Source: Mixophyes australis
Taxonomy: Eukaryota; Chordata; Amphibia; Anura; Limnodynastidae
Assembly (NCBI GenBank): GCA_036250195.1
Contig: JAVHZZ010000011.1
Location: forward strand, 54,684,811 to 54,748,810
DNA: 64,000 bases
Direction: 5' to 3'
Part shown: piece after piece, positions 34,820 through 45,830 of the stretch
How positions within the stretch are numbered: position 1 is the first letter of the stretch
Layout of the letters: the number at the start of each line of letters is the position of its first letter
Translations under genes and position numbers: made by a program
Notes under the pieces: generated by a model
The model's input: the letters and a program-made list of their open reading frames with translations, nothing else
Told to the model about the DNA's origin: nothing
Databases searched by the model: none

Positions 34820-36871
34820 GCGCTCTGTTAGTCTCAAACTGCATCTCACTTACCTAACTCTGCCCCTAACTAGCTACCCTTCACTTCCCTTTTCTGTAAG
34901 TCTTTTCTTATCTATTTCATTTTTGACTCTCTCTCGTCATCATAAACACACACCATTGTAATCATGGACAGTAATCCATTTTCATAAAGATGCGACTTTC
35001 CATCTGTTCTGCCAGTGAGTCACACAGTGCATGTGTGTAAGCTCAGACACAAAGGGAAAATTGCTTTTGACTTGATACAAGTTTTTTTCACATCTGAATA
35101 AATTAAACATGATCCCTGCTCCTAAATAATTATATAACATAACCTAAAATTATGAGATTTTTGTAATTAAGGCTTTTGTAAAACAGGCTTTCCAAGATTA
35201 CCTATTTCACTGATACACACGGTTCTTCTTATTCCCACTAACAGTAAGGCTGAATTAAAAGAAGCTCTGGTGCAATTAGTAATCCGTACATTAGATTCAT
35301 TGCACTGTGAGAGATACTGTTGACTCCTACTGTGGTGTTGCTCACGCCATACATTATATCTAATATCAGTAAGTTTAATATGAAAAGACTGTGTACTTGG
35401 AAATCCATGGTTAGATGCGCAGATACGCTATACTATATGGCTCCCAACAGCTAATACAAATCCCACATGATTCATTTTTGTGACACTAAAATGTTAGAAT
35501 ATTGTATTAAAGATAACAAAAATTGTGATTAAATTTGGGTACCTCTGAAAAACAAACTGATTCATAGCTATTTTATTTACAATTTAAACATAGCACTCCT
35601 ATAATGCACATTATCTAAAAGGTTTTTCTGTGACCAGCCTGGTGCTATGACAACCAAAAATGTGTCCGACACAGTTTGGGAACTGTTGCTCTATGTATAG
35701 TTTTTATTTACAGTAAATTATATAGACAAGCTAATTTACTTTCTTTCTATGATCAAATGAGTAGGATATAAAATAAAGATATTACAGTGGATGTTGCCAA
35801 TTTGGATTTTGCAAATTCTTTAATATGGTTCCTCATAAAAGGATGGTGAAGGAAATCAATTAGAGAATTGGTACTCTGGGGGCACCAGTCACTTCAGTTC
35901 GGGCACCAGGTCCATGGGTAATAATCACTTCAGGTTTGGACACTAGGGCCATGAGTACCAGAGGCTCTAAGTTTAGGCACTAGCCCCCTTGTACCATTCC
36001 CATTAGTTCAGATGCTTCCCCCATGATCATTAGTTGCTTCTCAGTTTGGGTGCTAGGCCCGTAACTACCAGCTCTGGAACTGGAGGAACTAGGTGCAGAG
36101 AACAAACTACTTCACAGAAAGGGTAGTGTGGACCGGGCAAAATGTATGATGGCATTAATTGCATCATCATGACTCTGCTCTGCAGTGTTCATAGAGGTGG
36201 ATGGGCCTAGCCAGGCAGGTAAGCTTTATTCTGTGAGAGTAGGCAACTTTCCATTTCAAAGCCACTTTTGTAACATTAAAGGGAGTGACAGGCAGTATGG
36301 AATTGATTGGGACAGGCATAAGCATCTGGCCTGGTCAATGAAAATAACTTGCCAAGCAGAATACCAGTGCCTGGCAGTGGGGAAAACAAGAAAATGAGAG
36401 AAAGGTCAAGGGAGTAACAAGGAAAGTATATATTAGGGAAACAGAATTTTGCGGGTAACGCAGTAGAAAAGACTTCAGCAGGACAGATTAAGCAGGAATT
36501 GACAAGGGAAAAGAGCCAAGGAGAATTGAAACTGTTGTAAAAGAGAGTCTGAAGGCTACACAGTTATTTTGGTACATTGATGCACTAATGGAAAGAGGAA
36601 TTGAGAAACATCCCTGTGACCCCTGAAACAATGAGTTTGTAAGTAAAATAATCTACTCTCCCTGAAAAGTCATAATCCTTGCCGGTTAAACCAATGTTTA
36701 AAAAGGTTAAGAGGGACAGACTGTTGATGTAAAAATTCTCTCTGGACCATACGATCTGCAAAAAAAAAAATACAATTCTAGAAGAGTGAGACCTTTATAT
36801 GAATTCTGCTGTTTAGTGGTACCAAATGGAAGTGGGAGAACTGGAAATTAAATTGAGAACTGTTTGTTACT
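34820..36871. other. no gene; degenerate tandem at 35875-36080
   Basis: Bases about 35875-36080 contain ~5 loose units of GGGCACCAGTCACTTCAGTTC-like sequence. The rest gives no recognisable feature. Confidence 0.4.
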
Positions 36872-37850
36872 GTGATGAAATGAATTTGATAACACCGTAG
36901 CCAGCCTGTTTCTTGTTTCTCACAAAATGTGGATTATAGCATGTACTTTTTATAGCCATTGCTTTTGTTCCCCAGATCAACAGAATACCACTGCAGTGTC
37001 TAATTACATGTGGATAAGGGGACATTGAAGCTCATTGTAAATATGTATATTGTGTATTGTATATTGATGATGCGGCAGTGAGGTTGTTATTCATTGTCCT
37101 TAAAGTGAAGCCGGGTGGGTTATGGGTAAAGATCAGGTGATGTCCAGGATACAGATGAGGGGGCTGAAGCTGCATTCATTCTCCCCCCTCCTTCCTCTAC
37201 AGGAAGCATGGAACAGCTGGGAACCCTGTGACATCACAAAGTAGTGTAAGGTGTTAATTTTAGGAGGGGCTCACTGCTACCCTATCTTACCCTATATTTT
37301 AGAGGTGGGGGAAGCCAATTAGTATCCATTGTTCTCCATAGGACTAGTCCAGACATATTGTCTGCATCCCAGCAGGGGGCTTCTGTGGAAGCACAGCTCA
37401 TCTTCACTCCCTCCTCCAAGCCCCTGATCCAGGACCCACCAATGTTTAAAGAGAGAGAGACCCAGGGGTTTGCTGAGGGAGGGGAAAGCACTGTGGAAAT
37501 TTGACCACAGGAGCCACTGTGTGTGTGGGGTAGGGGGGGTGTTCATTCTGGGATTTCATTCATGGAAGGTGTAAGATCTGATTTTGAGTTGTCGTTCTCT
37601 ACATATGCAGCTGAGAGAGATCCATGGGTCGTCAAGCCAAGACATCCAGGTGACTGTAGTGATTGGATTTATTAATATAAATATATTGCTTTACTTTCTA
37701 ACTGCATGTGCCTGAGTGACCCTACGAATCCTAGAAGGTACTGGGTAGACTTCCCTGGCATAGAGAGGCACAGGTGGATGGCCAGCTAGAGTGAAGTGGG
37801 TAGCATTGGGCCAGAAAACCTGGCATCTTCACAGTTACTTAAGTCCCGTA
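36872..37850 (+). repeat. LTR-like sequence related to 33238-34180
   Basis: The first ~130 bp (TGTGATGAAATGAATTTGAT ...) and a later part (TTATTAATATAAATATATTGC ... TGTGCCTGAGTGACC) parallel the 33238 copy. Middle parts differ. Boundaries and family are uncertain. Confidence 0.3.
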
Positions 37851-38144
37851 TTTACAATCTAAAAACAAAAGTTCTCAAAAAGAAAAAAATATATATATAG
37901 CTCAACTGTTTTTTTGCCTGAATTAAAAATATGAACTGTTAGTAAAACATTTCATTTTGGATTGTGCAAAGAAAACAAAGAAGAAAAAAACATAGGAACT
38001 GGAGTGCAGAAAAATGGCAGCAGGTGCTCTGAAATATGTGGCTGAAACAAAAGGCAGTTTGTTCTCTGAAGGGCTGGAGAGCGGTAGAATAATGAGTATT
38101 TGCAGGTAACAGTGAAGCATGGTGGGGATTCCTTGCAACTTTGG

Positions 38145-38425
38145 AAATGTATTTAGTTTCTTATGCCTAAGCAAAGAAGCTCTCCGGTGCTAATGAGGAT
38201 ATAAAGAGTGTGATAAATATATAATGTATAAATACTCAATTAATACACATAAATCTTAATTAAATAATTAATATTACATTAATGAATACCTATACACATT
38301 AATACATTTCAAAAAGATAAACATGACAAGAGAGAGTCTCTAAAAAACAAAAATGTAATCACTGTATAAACATATAAAACAATGCCAATAGGTAATAGTG
38401 TGAATATAAAAAGAAAAGGATATGC
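38145..38425. mobile_element. 281-bp insertion inside the Tc1-like element
   Basis: TCCTTGCAACTTTGG (38130-38144) and TCCTTGCAAGTTTGG (38426-38440) flank the insert and match at 14 of 15 positions; the uninterrupted Tc1 reading needs only one copy. The ends are not inverted complements. A ~15-bp duplication would fit LINE-driven insertion, but there is no clear A-tail. Confidence 0.5.
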
Positions 38426-38789
38426 TCCTTGCAAGTTTGGGGCTGCATTTCAGCAAATGGGGTTGGGGATTTGGACAGGATTATTGGTGTCCTCAATGCT
38501 GAGAAATACAGACAGGCACTTATCCCCCATGTAACACCATCAGGGAGGTGTCTGATTGGCTCCAAATTTATTCTGCAGCAGGACAATGACCCCAAATATA
38601 CAACCAATGTCAATAAGAACTAGAGATGGGCGGGTCCGGTTCTCCGAGAACCGAACCCACCCGAACTTTGGGTATCCGAGTACCGAGCTGAGCAGCTCGG
38701 TACTCTCCCGCCCGTTCCGAATCCAAATCGAGGCCGAACGTCATTGTGACGTCGTCGGATCTCGGGGCTCGGTTCTCGCGATACTTCAA

Positions 38790-38798
38790 CTTTATAAA
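38790..38798 (+). promoter_or_regulatory. TATA-like box of copy D
   Basis: TTTATAAATAC lies about 170 bp inside the left TIR, downstream of TCTCGCGATAC, the same order as in copies A, B, E and F. CCATCGCCATTTG follows about 25 bp on, where the other copies have their YY1-like site. Confidence 0.4.
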
Positions 38799-38960
38799 TA
38801 CACGCCTCCACAGCAATCCATCGCCATTTGACAGAGGGAGAGAGCAGGGCTAATTAGAGCAGGGACAGAGAATACAATATTGTTCTTGCAATTGCTCTAA
38901 CCAAAATCGCTAGTGCAGAGAGGAGGATAGAGGTTTATTATTTTTTCTTCATATTTGGCA

Positions 38961-39759
38961 CTCCCCAGCGCTTTTGGGGTGTCCCCCATAATTGTGCATA
39001 AATATTTCTGGCTGTCAAAAGTCATATCTGTCAGCAGTATCTACTAAATAATTTTTAGCACTCCTCAGTGCTTTTGGGGTGTCCTCCCTAATTGTGCATT
39101 AATATTTCTGGCTGTCAAAAGTCATATCTGTCAGCAGTATCTACTAAATAATTTTTAGCACTCCTCAGTGCTTTTGGGGTGTCCTCCCTAATTGTGCATT
39201 AATATTTCTGGCTGTCAAAAGTCATATCTGTCAGCAGTATCTACCAAATAATTTTTAGCACTCCTCAGTGCTTTTGGGGTGTCCTCCCTAATTGTGCATT
39301 AATATTTCTGGCTGTCAAAAGTCATTTCTGTCAGCAGTATCTACTAAATAATTTTTAGCACACCTCAGTGCTTTTGGGGTGTCCTCCCTAATTGTGCATT
39401 AATATTTCTGGCTGTCAAAAGTCATATCTGTCAGCAGTATCTACTAAATAATTTTTAGCACTCCTCAGTGCTTTTGGGGTGTCCTCCCTAATTGTGCATT
39501 AATATTTCTGGCTGTCAAAAGTCATATCTGTCAGCAGTATCTACTAAATAATTTTTAGCACTCCTCAGTGCTTTTGGGGTGTCCTCCCTAATTGTGCATT
39601 AATATTCTGGCTGTCAAAAGTCATATCTGTCAGCAGTATCTACTAAATAATTTTTAGCACTCCTCAGTGCTTTTGGGGTGTCCTCCCTAATTGTGCATTA
39701 ATATTTCTGGCTGTCAAAAGTCATATCTGTCAGCAGTATCTACCAAATAATTTTTAGCA
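38961..39759. repeat. 100-bp minisatellite, eight units
   Basis: Units begin at 38961, 39061, 39161, 39261, 39361, 39461, 39561 (99 bp) and 39660. They contain CTCCTCAGTGCTTTTGGGGT, TGTGCATTAATATTTCTGG and CAGCAGTATCTACTAAATAA. Units differ at only a few positions; the first is most diverged. A partial ninth unit ends at the ORF start. Confidence 0.97.
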
Positions 39760-39782
39760 CTCCCCAGTGCTTTGCGCTCAGA

Positions 39783-40439
39783 ATGGATTCAAAGCAGTCC
39801 ACATATGATCTGAATGAGCAACCAGGTTCTGTCACCAGTCCTGATGTTAGTGTTCCCAGTACGTCATCTGGCCAAGGCGATGTCAAACAACAGAGTGTTT
39901 TCAAATTAGTGCAAAAAACAAAAACCAAAAAACAAATTACTGTATTGAAGCGAAAAAGAAGTGTAACTGAGCAAAAGTTAAGTGACGATAAAAAAATTGC
40001 AAGCATGCCATTCTACACACGCAGTGGCAAAGAGAGAATGAGGCCTTCACCTTTGGCTATTAGTGGCAGATCCCAAAAAGTTACCTAGCCTACAATTGGT
40101 GCACAACTACTGTTACGCATCAAAGCCGAGCTGCAAGATAACAGTGAGGCATTACAGGAGAATATTTGCTCTGATTCACAAATGACAACAATCCCTGTGG
40201 AGAGTCCATCCAACAGTGGGATATCTAATCGTGAGCATTCTGCTGATGTGTGCCTTAATAGCCCGAGTGTAGCCGGTGATACCCAAATTGAGGATGCCAC
40301 TTTGGAATTAGAAGAGGATGAGGGGGAGATTTGTGTAGGCGACGAGGGCGCTAATGATGATGTTTATGATTATGATGCAGACAGATACCAAATTGCCTTT
40401 CTCAATTTCTATTTATATTCTAGATTATATAACGGCTGA
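39783..40439 (+). pseudogene. hAT transposase N-terminal ORF of copy D with one in-frame TAG
   Basis: From ATG at 39783 the frame runs 218 codons broken only by TAG at 40086-40088. It begins MDSKQSTYDLNEQPG, has a STSS block, a Lys/Arg-rich stretch (KTKTKKQITVLKRKRS) and IASMPFYTRSGKERMRPSPL, which matches MPFTTRSGKERLRPWPV of copies B and F. After the stop it continues with an acidic region (LELEEDEGEICVGDEG) and ends DYDADRYQIAFLNFYLYSRL, a tail found almost identically in copy E. The catalytic core is absent. One stop in otherwise clean sequence means the ORF decayed recently or the stop arose late. Confidence 0.7.
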
Positions 40440-40459
40440 ATAGTTTTCTATTTTACTCC

Positions 40460-40830
40460 TAGTGGAGAGAGGATCTGATGCAGACAGATACAAAACTGCC
40501 TTTGTCCATTTCAATTTATATTGTACAGTATATAACGGCTGAATTTATTAGTATTTTATACAAGTGGAGGGGGGCCTAGAGAGACAGAAACCAAACTGGC
40601 TTTCTCCATGTCAATTAATATTGTACAGTCTATAACGGCTGGATTTTTTGGTATTTTATACAAGTGGAGGGGGGCCTAGAGAGACAGAAACCAAACTGGC
40701 TTTCTCCATGTCAATTAATATTGTACAGTCTATAATGGCTGAATTTTTTGTTTTTTTAAAAAAGTGGAGGGGGGCCTATAGAGACAGAAAGCAAACTGTC
40801 TTTTTCCATTTCTTTACATATTTAACTATA
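40460..40830. repeat. ~100-bp tandem repeat, four units
   Basis: GTGGAGGGGGGCCTAGAGAG and related starts occur at about 40463, 40564, 40664 and 40764. Each unit includes ACCAAACTGGCTTTCTCCAT and TACAGTCTATAACGGCTG. Confidence 0.9.
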
Positions 40831-41938
40831 AGTGTAGGGTGTAATATACATCCAAAGACGATGGCTGCATTGCCAATATGCATAGATGGAGAGGAAGACA
40901 ATCTGTTTTGTGTGTAGAATAAATGAAGGCCTACCAACGAAGAATTAAACAGTTTTTTTGGATGATTTATTACCTCAACAATTAGATTACTTATCTCTAA
41001 AACAGTTGGAGCACTAAATTGGGTTATTTTAGGCACAAAAACATGTATTTTCCAACAAAATAGCAAAACAAAACCAAACAAAACCAAAACCAAAACCAAA
41101 ACACGCAATGGCGGTTTTGCAAAACCAAAACCAAAACACGACGGTAATCCAGATCCAAAACCGAATCCAAAACCAAAACACTGGGGTCAGTGACCATCTC
41201 TAATAAGAACTATCTTCACCGTAAAGAAGAACAAGAAGTCCTGGAAGTGATGATATGGCACCCACAGAACCCTGATATCAACATCATCGAGTCTCTCTGG
41301 GATTATATGAAGAAACAGAAGCACTTGAGCATGCCTACATCCACAGAAAATCTGTGGTTAGTTCTCCAAGATGTTTGGAACAACCTTCCTTCAAAAACTG
41401 TGTGCAAGTGTACCTAGAAGAATTGATGCATTGATGCTGTTTTGAAGGCAAAGGGTGGTCACACCAAATATTGATTTAATTTAGATTTTTCTTCTGTTCA
41501 TTTACTTTGCATTTTATTAATTGATAAAAAATAAACTATTAACACTTCTATTTTCTAAAACATTCATACTTTGCAGCATTTTTTCCACACCTGACTAAAA
41601 CTTTTGCACAGTACTGTATATATAAACTCTGCACTCACCAAATACACAATTAATGCTGTTCTATATACTTTTGTATATTAAAAACAGGGAATGTTAGTTC
41701 CATATATTGCAATATATGTGTTAAGCTGACCAACTCACACCAAAGCCTTCCCATTCTGGCCAGTCTTAACATGATCAAATGCTATGTTCTTTTATCTGGG
41801 TTTACATGCACACAGCTTAAAGGCAAGTCCTTCCCAAGCAATATGAGCCATGGGACATCTGGGACTCACCTGAGACAAGCTGCAATTAAGTAATGGAAAG
41901 AACTAGAAATGGGGTGGAAGAGAGTTGGGAATTACCCT

Positions 41939-41941
<3 letters not shown>

Positions 41942-42019
<78 letters not shown>
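41942..42019. repeat. (TA)n microsatellite
   Basis: About 78 bp of TA interrupted twice by TG near 41985-41992. False ORFs of Tyr-Ile repeats cross it. Confidence 0.97.
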
Positions 42020-42826
42020 CTGGTGCACCAGTCAACCATAACCATACTGAAGTCTTCATTTTCACATCTGTCATTCGGGTTCACAACCTGAAATCCTTAA
42101 CTGGAGTATTTATCCAGAAAAGCATTTATTTTAATAATTCACTGTTGGAGGCCAGTTATAAGGTACTTGTGTCCTTGTTTGGTCATTGTCTTTCACTAGT
42201 GTGTACTTCCTGTACACAGGGATTTAATACTTATGCAAACGGAAGATTTCAGTTTATTTATTTTTTTAAGATGCTTAACATCAGTTATTGATTTTAGTTT
42301 TAATAGCACTTCTGTAGCTGAAGACACTGTAGTTCTCAAAAGGGTTTTCCATTTTTTTGATTGCCATGTACATTTCCTTCTCCTGCAATACATTGTTTTA
42401 CCGTTCTGTGCTTTTCAGCCTCCTCTTTTTATCACCACATGAAGTTGCTTATTTTGAATGCACTGGCCTACTATAAAGCTATCGTCTGAATGCAGATGTA
42501 TTCAATGCAGAAAGCATAGCAGAGCTGTATTTATTCCCAGGACAACAAATATAAACACTGCTTATTAATTTAATTACGTGACTGAAGTTATGCAGAAAGA
42601 TAAAGCAATGTGTTTTGGTAAAATATATAGGAAGACATGTACAAGTTAGAAGGATAAAAGCGTTTTCTGCATGCAAGGACATCTATAAAATTGTTTGGTG
42701 ATTTCACAGTGATTACTGCAAAGGCCTAGTCAGCATACTGAAAATAAATAAGGCATAGTCCATCCAGGAAAAGGCATAGAAAGAATACCTGAAAGGAGCT
42801 TTATGACATAGTTGTGTCATCTAATC
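42020..42826. other. no recognisable gene
   Basis: AT-rich; no supported feature. Confidence 0.35.
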
Positions 42827-42977
42827 TAGAGGCAGAACTAGTGAGCTGTGGGACCCTGGTGCAGGGAGGAGGAGAGAAGGGAACTGAGGTCCCCGACCCT
42901 CTGCATCTGTCATGCAGTGGGCCCCATTATCTCCATGGGCCCCTGCACCTGCCACACCAATGGTAGTTCTGCTACTG
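42827..42977. mobile_element. 151-bp hAT-type MITE, TIR about CAGTRGCAGAACTA
   Basis: Left end TAGAGGCAGAACTAGTG and right end TGGTAGTTCTGCTACTG are diverged inverted complements. Flanks ATCTAATC and ATCTCACC match at 6 of 8. Interior GTGGGACCCTGGTGCAGGG ... GGGCCCCTGCACCTGCC forms a large palindrome. Confidence 0.55.
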
Positions 42978-42985
42978 ATCTCACC

Positions 42986-44699
42986 CTCGTCCAATCAGTG
43001 TTCATTAAGTTGGGCGCGTCTTGATATACATCCCCGCCCACGTTGAAAGTAGGTGACCACCTTCAGGTAGAACTGTTTGCTCACCTGGATGTTCTCCCAA
43101 TAGACTGGTAGTTTCCAAACATTCTGGGAGAGTAAATAATTATGGAATAAGTTTAGAATTGTGTGGGTAATTGTAAGATTTTACCTATTTATTTAGTAAT
43201 AAATGCTTTAGTTTATAATATATAGAAAAATGGACACCCTGACTGATGCAGAATTCGTTACAGGTCATGCTCTTTTGTACATGTTACTAAAGAAAATCTA
43301 GTATATGAGGCTTGCACCACAACCAAGCTCTCCACATTTGTAGTCACTTTTATCATGTCGATGTACATGCTTTAAAGCTACAAGATGTGCAAAATTTTCA
43401 ACATTGTTTAGTGAAATTTTGACCTTATTCCGCAGTTGAAAACTACCATGAAATGTATAATGTTTCGCTAGTGGAATATGGCGTTAAATGTTCCTAATCC
43501 TACCTCAACAACACCACCCAGAATTGTCTTCCCACCTCTATTCATAGACTATAAATTCTGCAAAATGCAAACTCATGAACACAGTGTGGCATAGTATTGC
43601 ACGGAATGGGGTAGCAAAAAAGAAACTAAATGGGGGAGATTCAATTCAGTGTAATATGTCTCCGGAACAGTCCATGGAGACACATTGCCTCAATGTTGCC
43701 TTGCTGTTCTGAATGAAAACTGAGCAGAGATTTCTTACCGTAAATGGCGGAAATATACGCACGCATCAAGGTGATGTTCGGTGGCACCTCATGTTGATGT
43801 TAATCTCCCCCAAAGATTGTTAAATGAAGCTTGGCACATTTTCAGAACGGCCTTTTCTGCTGCAGAACTCGATTTATGTGAAATTTTGCTAGATTTGCTC
43901 CAAGTCACTTAAAAATCATTTACAAACTACTGCAAGAAAGATTGCCCACTCTTGCTGTACATACTCTAATTGCTCATTGATCAACATCCAAACATTAGTG
44001 GACTATTAAATACATAAAGTAAATGTATCAAGAACATGGAGCAAAACACAAAATTTAGGCCATATTTTTGTTATGTGGGAAAACTCTGGACTACAATGGA
44101 ACTCGCAAGAGTGAAATATTCACTTTTAATGAGTTCTGACATATAACAATTAGACACTTTAGATTATATTGTTTTCATACGATGAGAAGTCCCACTTATT
44201 AAATAGGGATACTTAAAACCATGTTACCACTGACACAAAGATAAAATTAGTTAAATAGTTCAATAATTAATAACATAACATAATGTGAAAATTACCGCAC
44301 TGAATCTTAAAAGATAGCTAATCCCACTTATCACGTTACATGATATAATCACAGAAAGTGGATAGTTTATGTGTTTACCTATGCCTTTTGTTGATGTTGT
44401 GTGGTGACGCTGACAAGTTATTTTGTGGTTACATCTCCTTGGAAGACTTAGTAAATGTTTCCCGTCACCCATCCCCCTCATAGTGCATCTTATTCTGCAT
44501 TGTCAGGCCATTAAATAACCACTCTCTTCTGCAGCCAATGCTTTTTCCAGCCGTCTGTAAGATGTCTTACAGAGTAAGTATATTTATCCAAGAACATGCA
44601 AAGAGGTAAGATGACAATGTCCATGCAATACTACACGCAGAGTTAACTTTACTGAACAATAAAGAAAAGGAACCAATGTTACAGATTCAAAAAGGCATT
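42986..44699. other. no recognisable gene
   Basis: AT-rich. CATTCTGGGAGAGTAAATAAT at about 43120 may be the end of a CATACTTGCC-family MITE, too diverged to call. Confidence 0.35.
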
Positions 44700-44930
44700 A
44701 ATAAGATGTGATAATGAGCAGCACTCAGAAGTTGTGGAATTGATTCAATAAGGCACTTAGGACCATTTGATGAGCAATATGGCACTCAGGAACTGTGTTA
44801 CTGTGCAGTAAGGCACCCGGGAGCTGATTTACTGAGTGTGATGGCACTTGGGAGCTTACTTGCTGAACATTTACCCACTGAAGAACTATAGTGGTCTATT
44901 GAACACCAACAAGAATAGTCCACGGAGTAA
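44700..44930. repeat. degenerate ~45-bp tandem repeat
   Basis: GGCACTYRGGARCTG-like motifs followed by TTACTGTGCAGTAA- or TTACTGAGTG-like sequence recur about five times. Confidence 0.5.
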
Positions 44931-45440
44931 ATAGCAACTCAGCAGTGGTAGTATTACAAATTAGAATAATAAAACGTAAATAAAATAGAAAAAAATAAAA
45001 TAAACAAAATTAAATAGATAAATAACACATTTGCTTTGACTAACATAACTTCCAACATTAAAAAAGTTTCAAAATAATCAACAGCTATGACCTGGTCAAC
45101 CTAGCACCAGCCTTGATGAGTTGTGTCCCTGCCCCTTGTCAGTAGGCTATACCCTATTTGCAAGCTGGAAATTAGGGCAAACAGAATAGGTTAAAGGTAT
45201 TGCATATGGGATGCTGCTGATTACTGCACCTAGGCTTTTTTTCACTTTGTAATAGAATAGTCCCATTGCATAAAATGAAGGGGCGGACTGGGCTGTGGCC
45301 ACTGTGATTATCTTTAGTAGGGGCTTCCAATAGCAGGATTTTTAGGATCTGCTGACAGCTAAAGCACTGAGCCTGGCCTGTCTGGGTATTTATGATGATA
45401 AAACTCTGTGCATGACCATTTACTTTCTGTATGGGAAGTA

Positions 45441-45830
45441 CAATGGCACAGTGTTTAGCAATGCTGCCTCACAGCGCTGGGACCATGGGTTTAACCACTA
45501 CCAGGACCCTATGTATGTGGAGTATGCATGATCATCATCATCATTTATTTATATAGCGCCAGCATATTCCGTAGCGCTTTACAATTGGGGACAAACGTAA
45601 TAAACTAATAAACAAACTGGGTAAAACAGACAAAGAGGTGAGAAGACCCTGCTCGCAAGCTTACAATTTTCCTGTGTTTGCGTGTATTTCCTCCAGGTTT
45701 TCTTCAATTGTCCTTAAGCAAACTGGAAGGCTAATTGGCTCTTCACCAAAATGGACCCTAATTCTATGTGTTTGTGTGGTAGAGAAGTACATACAGCATA
45801 ATAAATAATAATTAATATTGTCACAATTTA
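45441..45830 (+). repeat. tRNA-derived SINE-like repeat, interrupted
   Basis: GGCACAGTGTTTAGCAATGCTG, CTCACAGCGCTGGGACCATGGGTTTAACC and, after an insertion, TGTGTTTGCGTGTATTTCCTCC ... GGCTAATTGGCT match a widespread amphibian/fish repeat whose head looks tRNA-like (degenerate B box at GGGTTTAACC). The insertion occupies about 45527-45668. Confidence 0.55.
45527..45668 (-). repeat. inverted repeat tail with (ATC)n
   Basis: ATCATCATCATCATTTATTTATATAGCGCC ... TAGCGCTTTACAATTGGGGACAAACG ... GTGAGAAGACCCTGCTCGCAAGCTTACAAT is, in reverse, the well-known 3' segment ending GGCGCTATATAAATAAATGATGATGAT. It lies inside the SINE-like repeat in the opposite orientation. Confidence 0.6.

Larger units (their letters stand above)
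38621..41202 (+). mobile_element. hAT copy D, 2.6-kb non-autonomous, second subfamily
   Basis: Perfect 8-bp duplication ATAAGAAC (38613-38620 and 41203-41210) inside the Tc1-like transposase sequence. Left end TAGAGATGGGCGGGTCCGG, right end the complement of TAGAGATGGTCACTGACCCC, shared with copy C. It holds a TATA-like promoter, an eight-unit 100-bp minisatellite, an N-terminal transposase ORF with one stop, a second ~100-bp tandem and an AAAACC-rich right arm. The BED, DDE and dimerisation parts are missing. Confidence 0.93.
38000..41460 (+). pseudogene. Tc1-like transposase (DD34E) remnant
   Basis: Before the first insertion the frame reads KRQFVL.RAGER.NNEYLQVTVKHGG with two stops. After it, VWGCISANGVGDLDRIIG leads to ILQQDNDPKYT, containing the second catalytic Asp. 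After hAT copy D, NYLHRKEEQEVLEVM is followed by WHPQNPDINIIESLWDYMK, containing the catalytic Glu, and WNNLPSK near the C-terminus. A cut-and-paste transposase with TA target preference is the known role of the family. Stops and the two insertions make this copy dead. Confidence 0.85.
38000..41621 (+). mobile_element. Tc1-like transposon, 5'-truncated and twice interrupted
   Basis: Three blocks (38000-38144, 38426-38620, 41203-41621) together read as the 3' two thirds of a Tc1-like element. The right end carries the TIR complement CTAAAACTTTTGCACAGTACTGTATA, characteristic of a vertebrate Tc1 family. No left TIR was found, so the 5' part is lost. It is interrupted by an uncharacterised 281-bp insertion (38145-38425) and by hAT copy D (38621-41202). 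Confidence 0.88.

Noticed and set aside
33238..37000. Two LTR-like sequences (33238 and 36872) as the ends of one provirus
   Set aside because: Only the first ~130 bp and a short later part align, both are in the same orientation but diverged, and no gag, protease, RT or envelope coding lies between them.
45441..45525. A tRNA gene at the SINE-like head
   Set aside because: The B box is degenerate, no cloverleaf could be formed by eye, and the flanks match a dispersed repeat.
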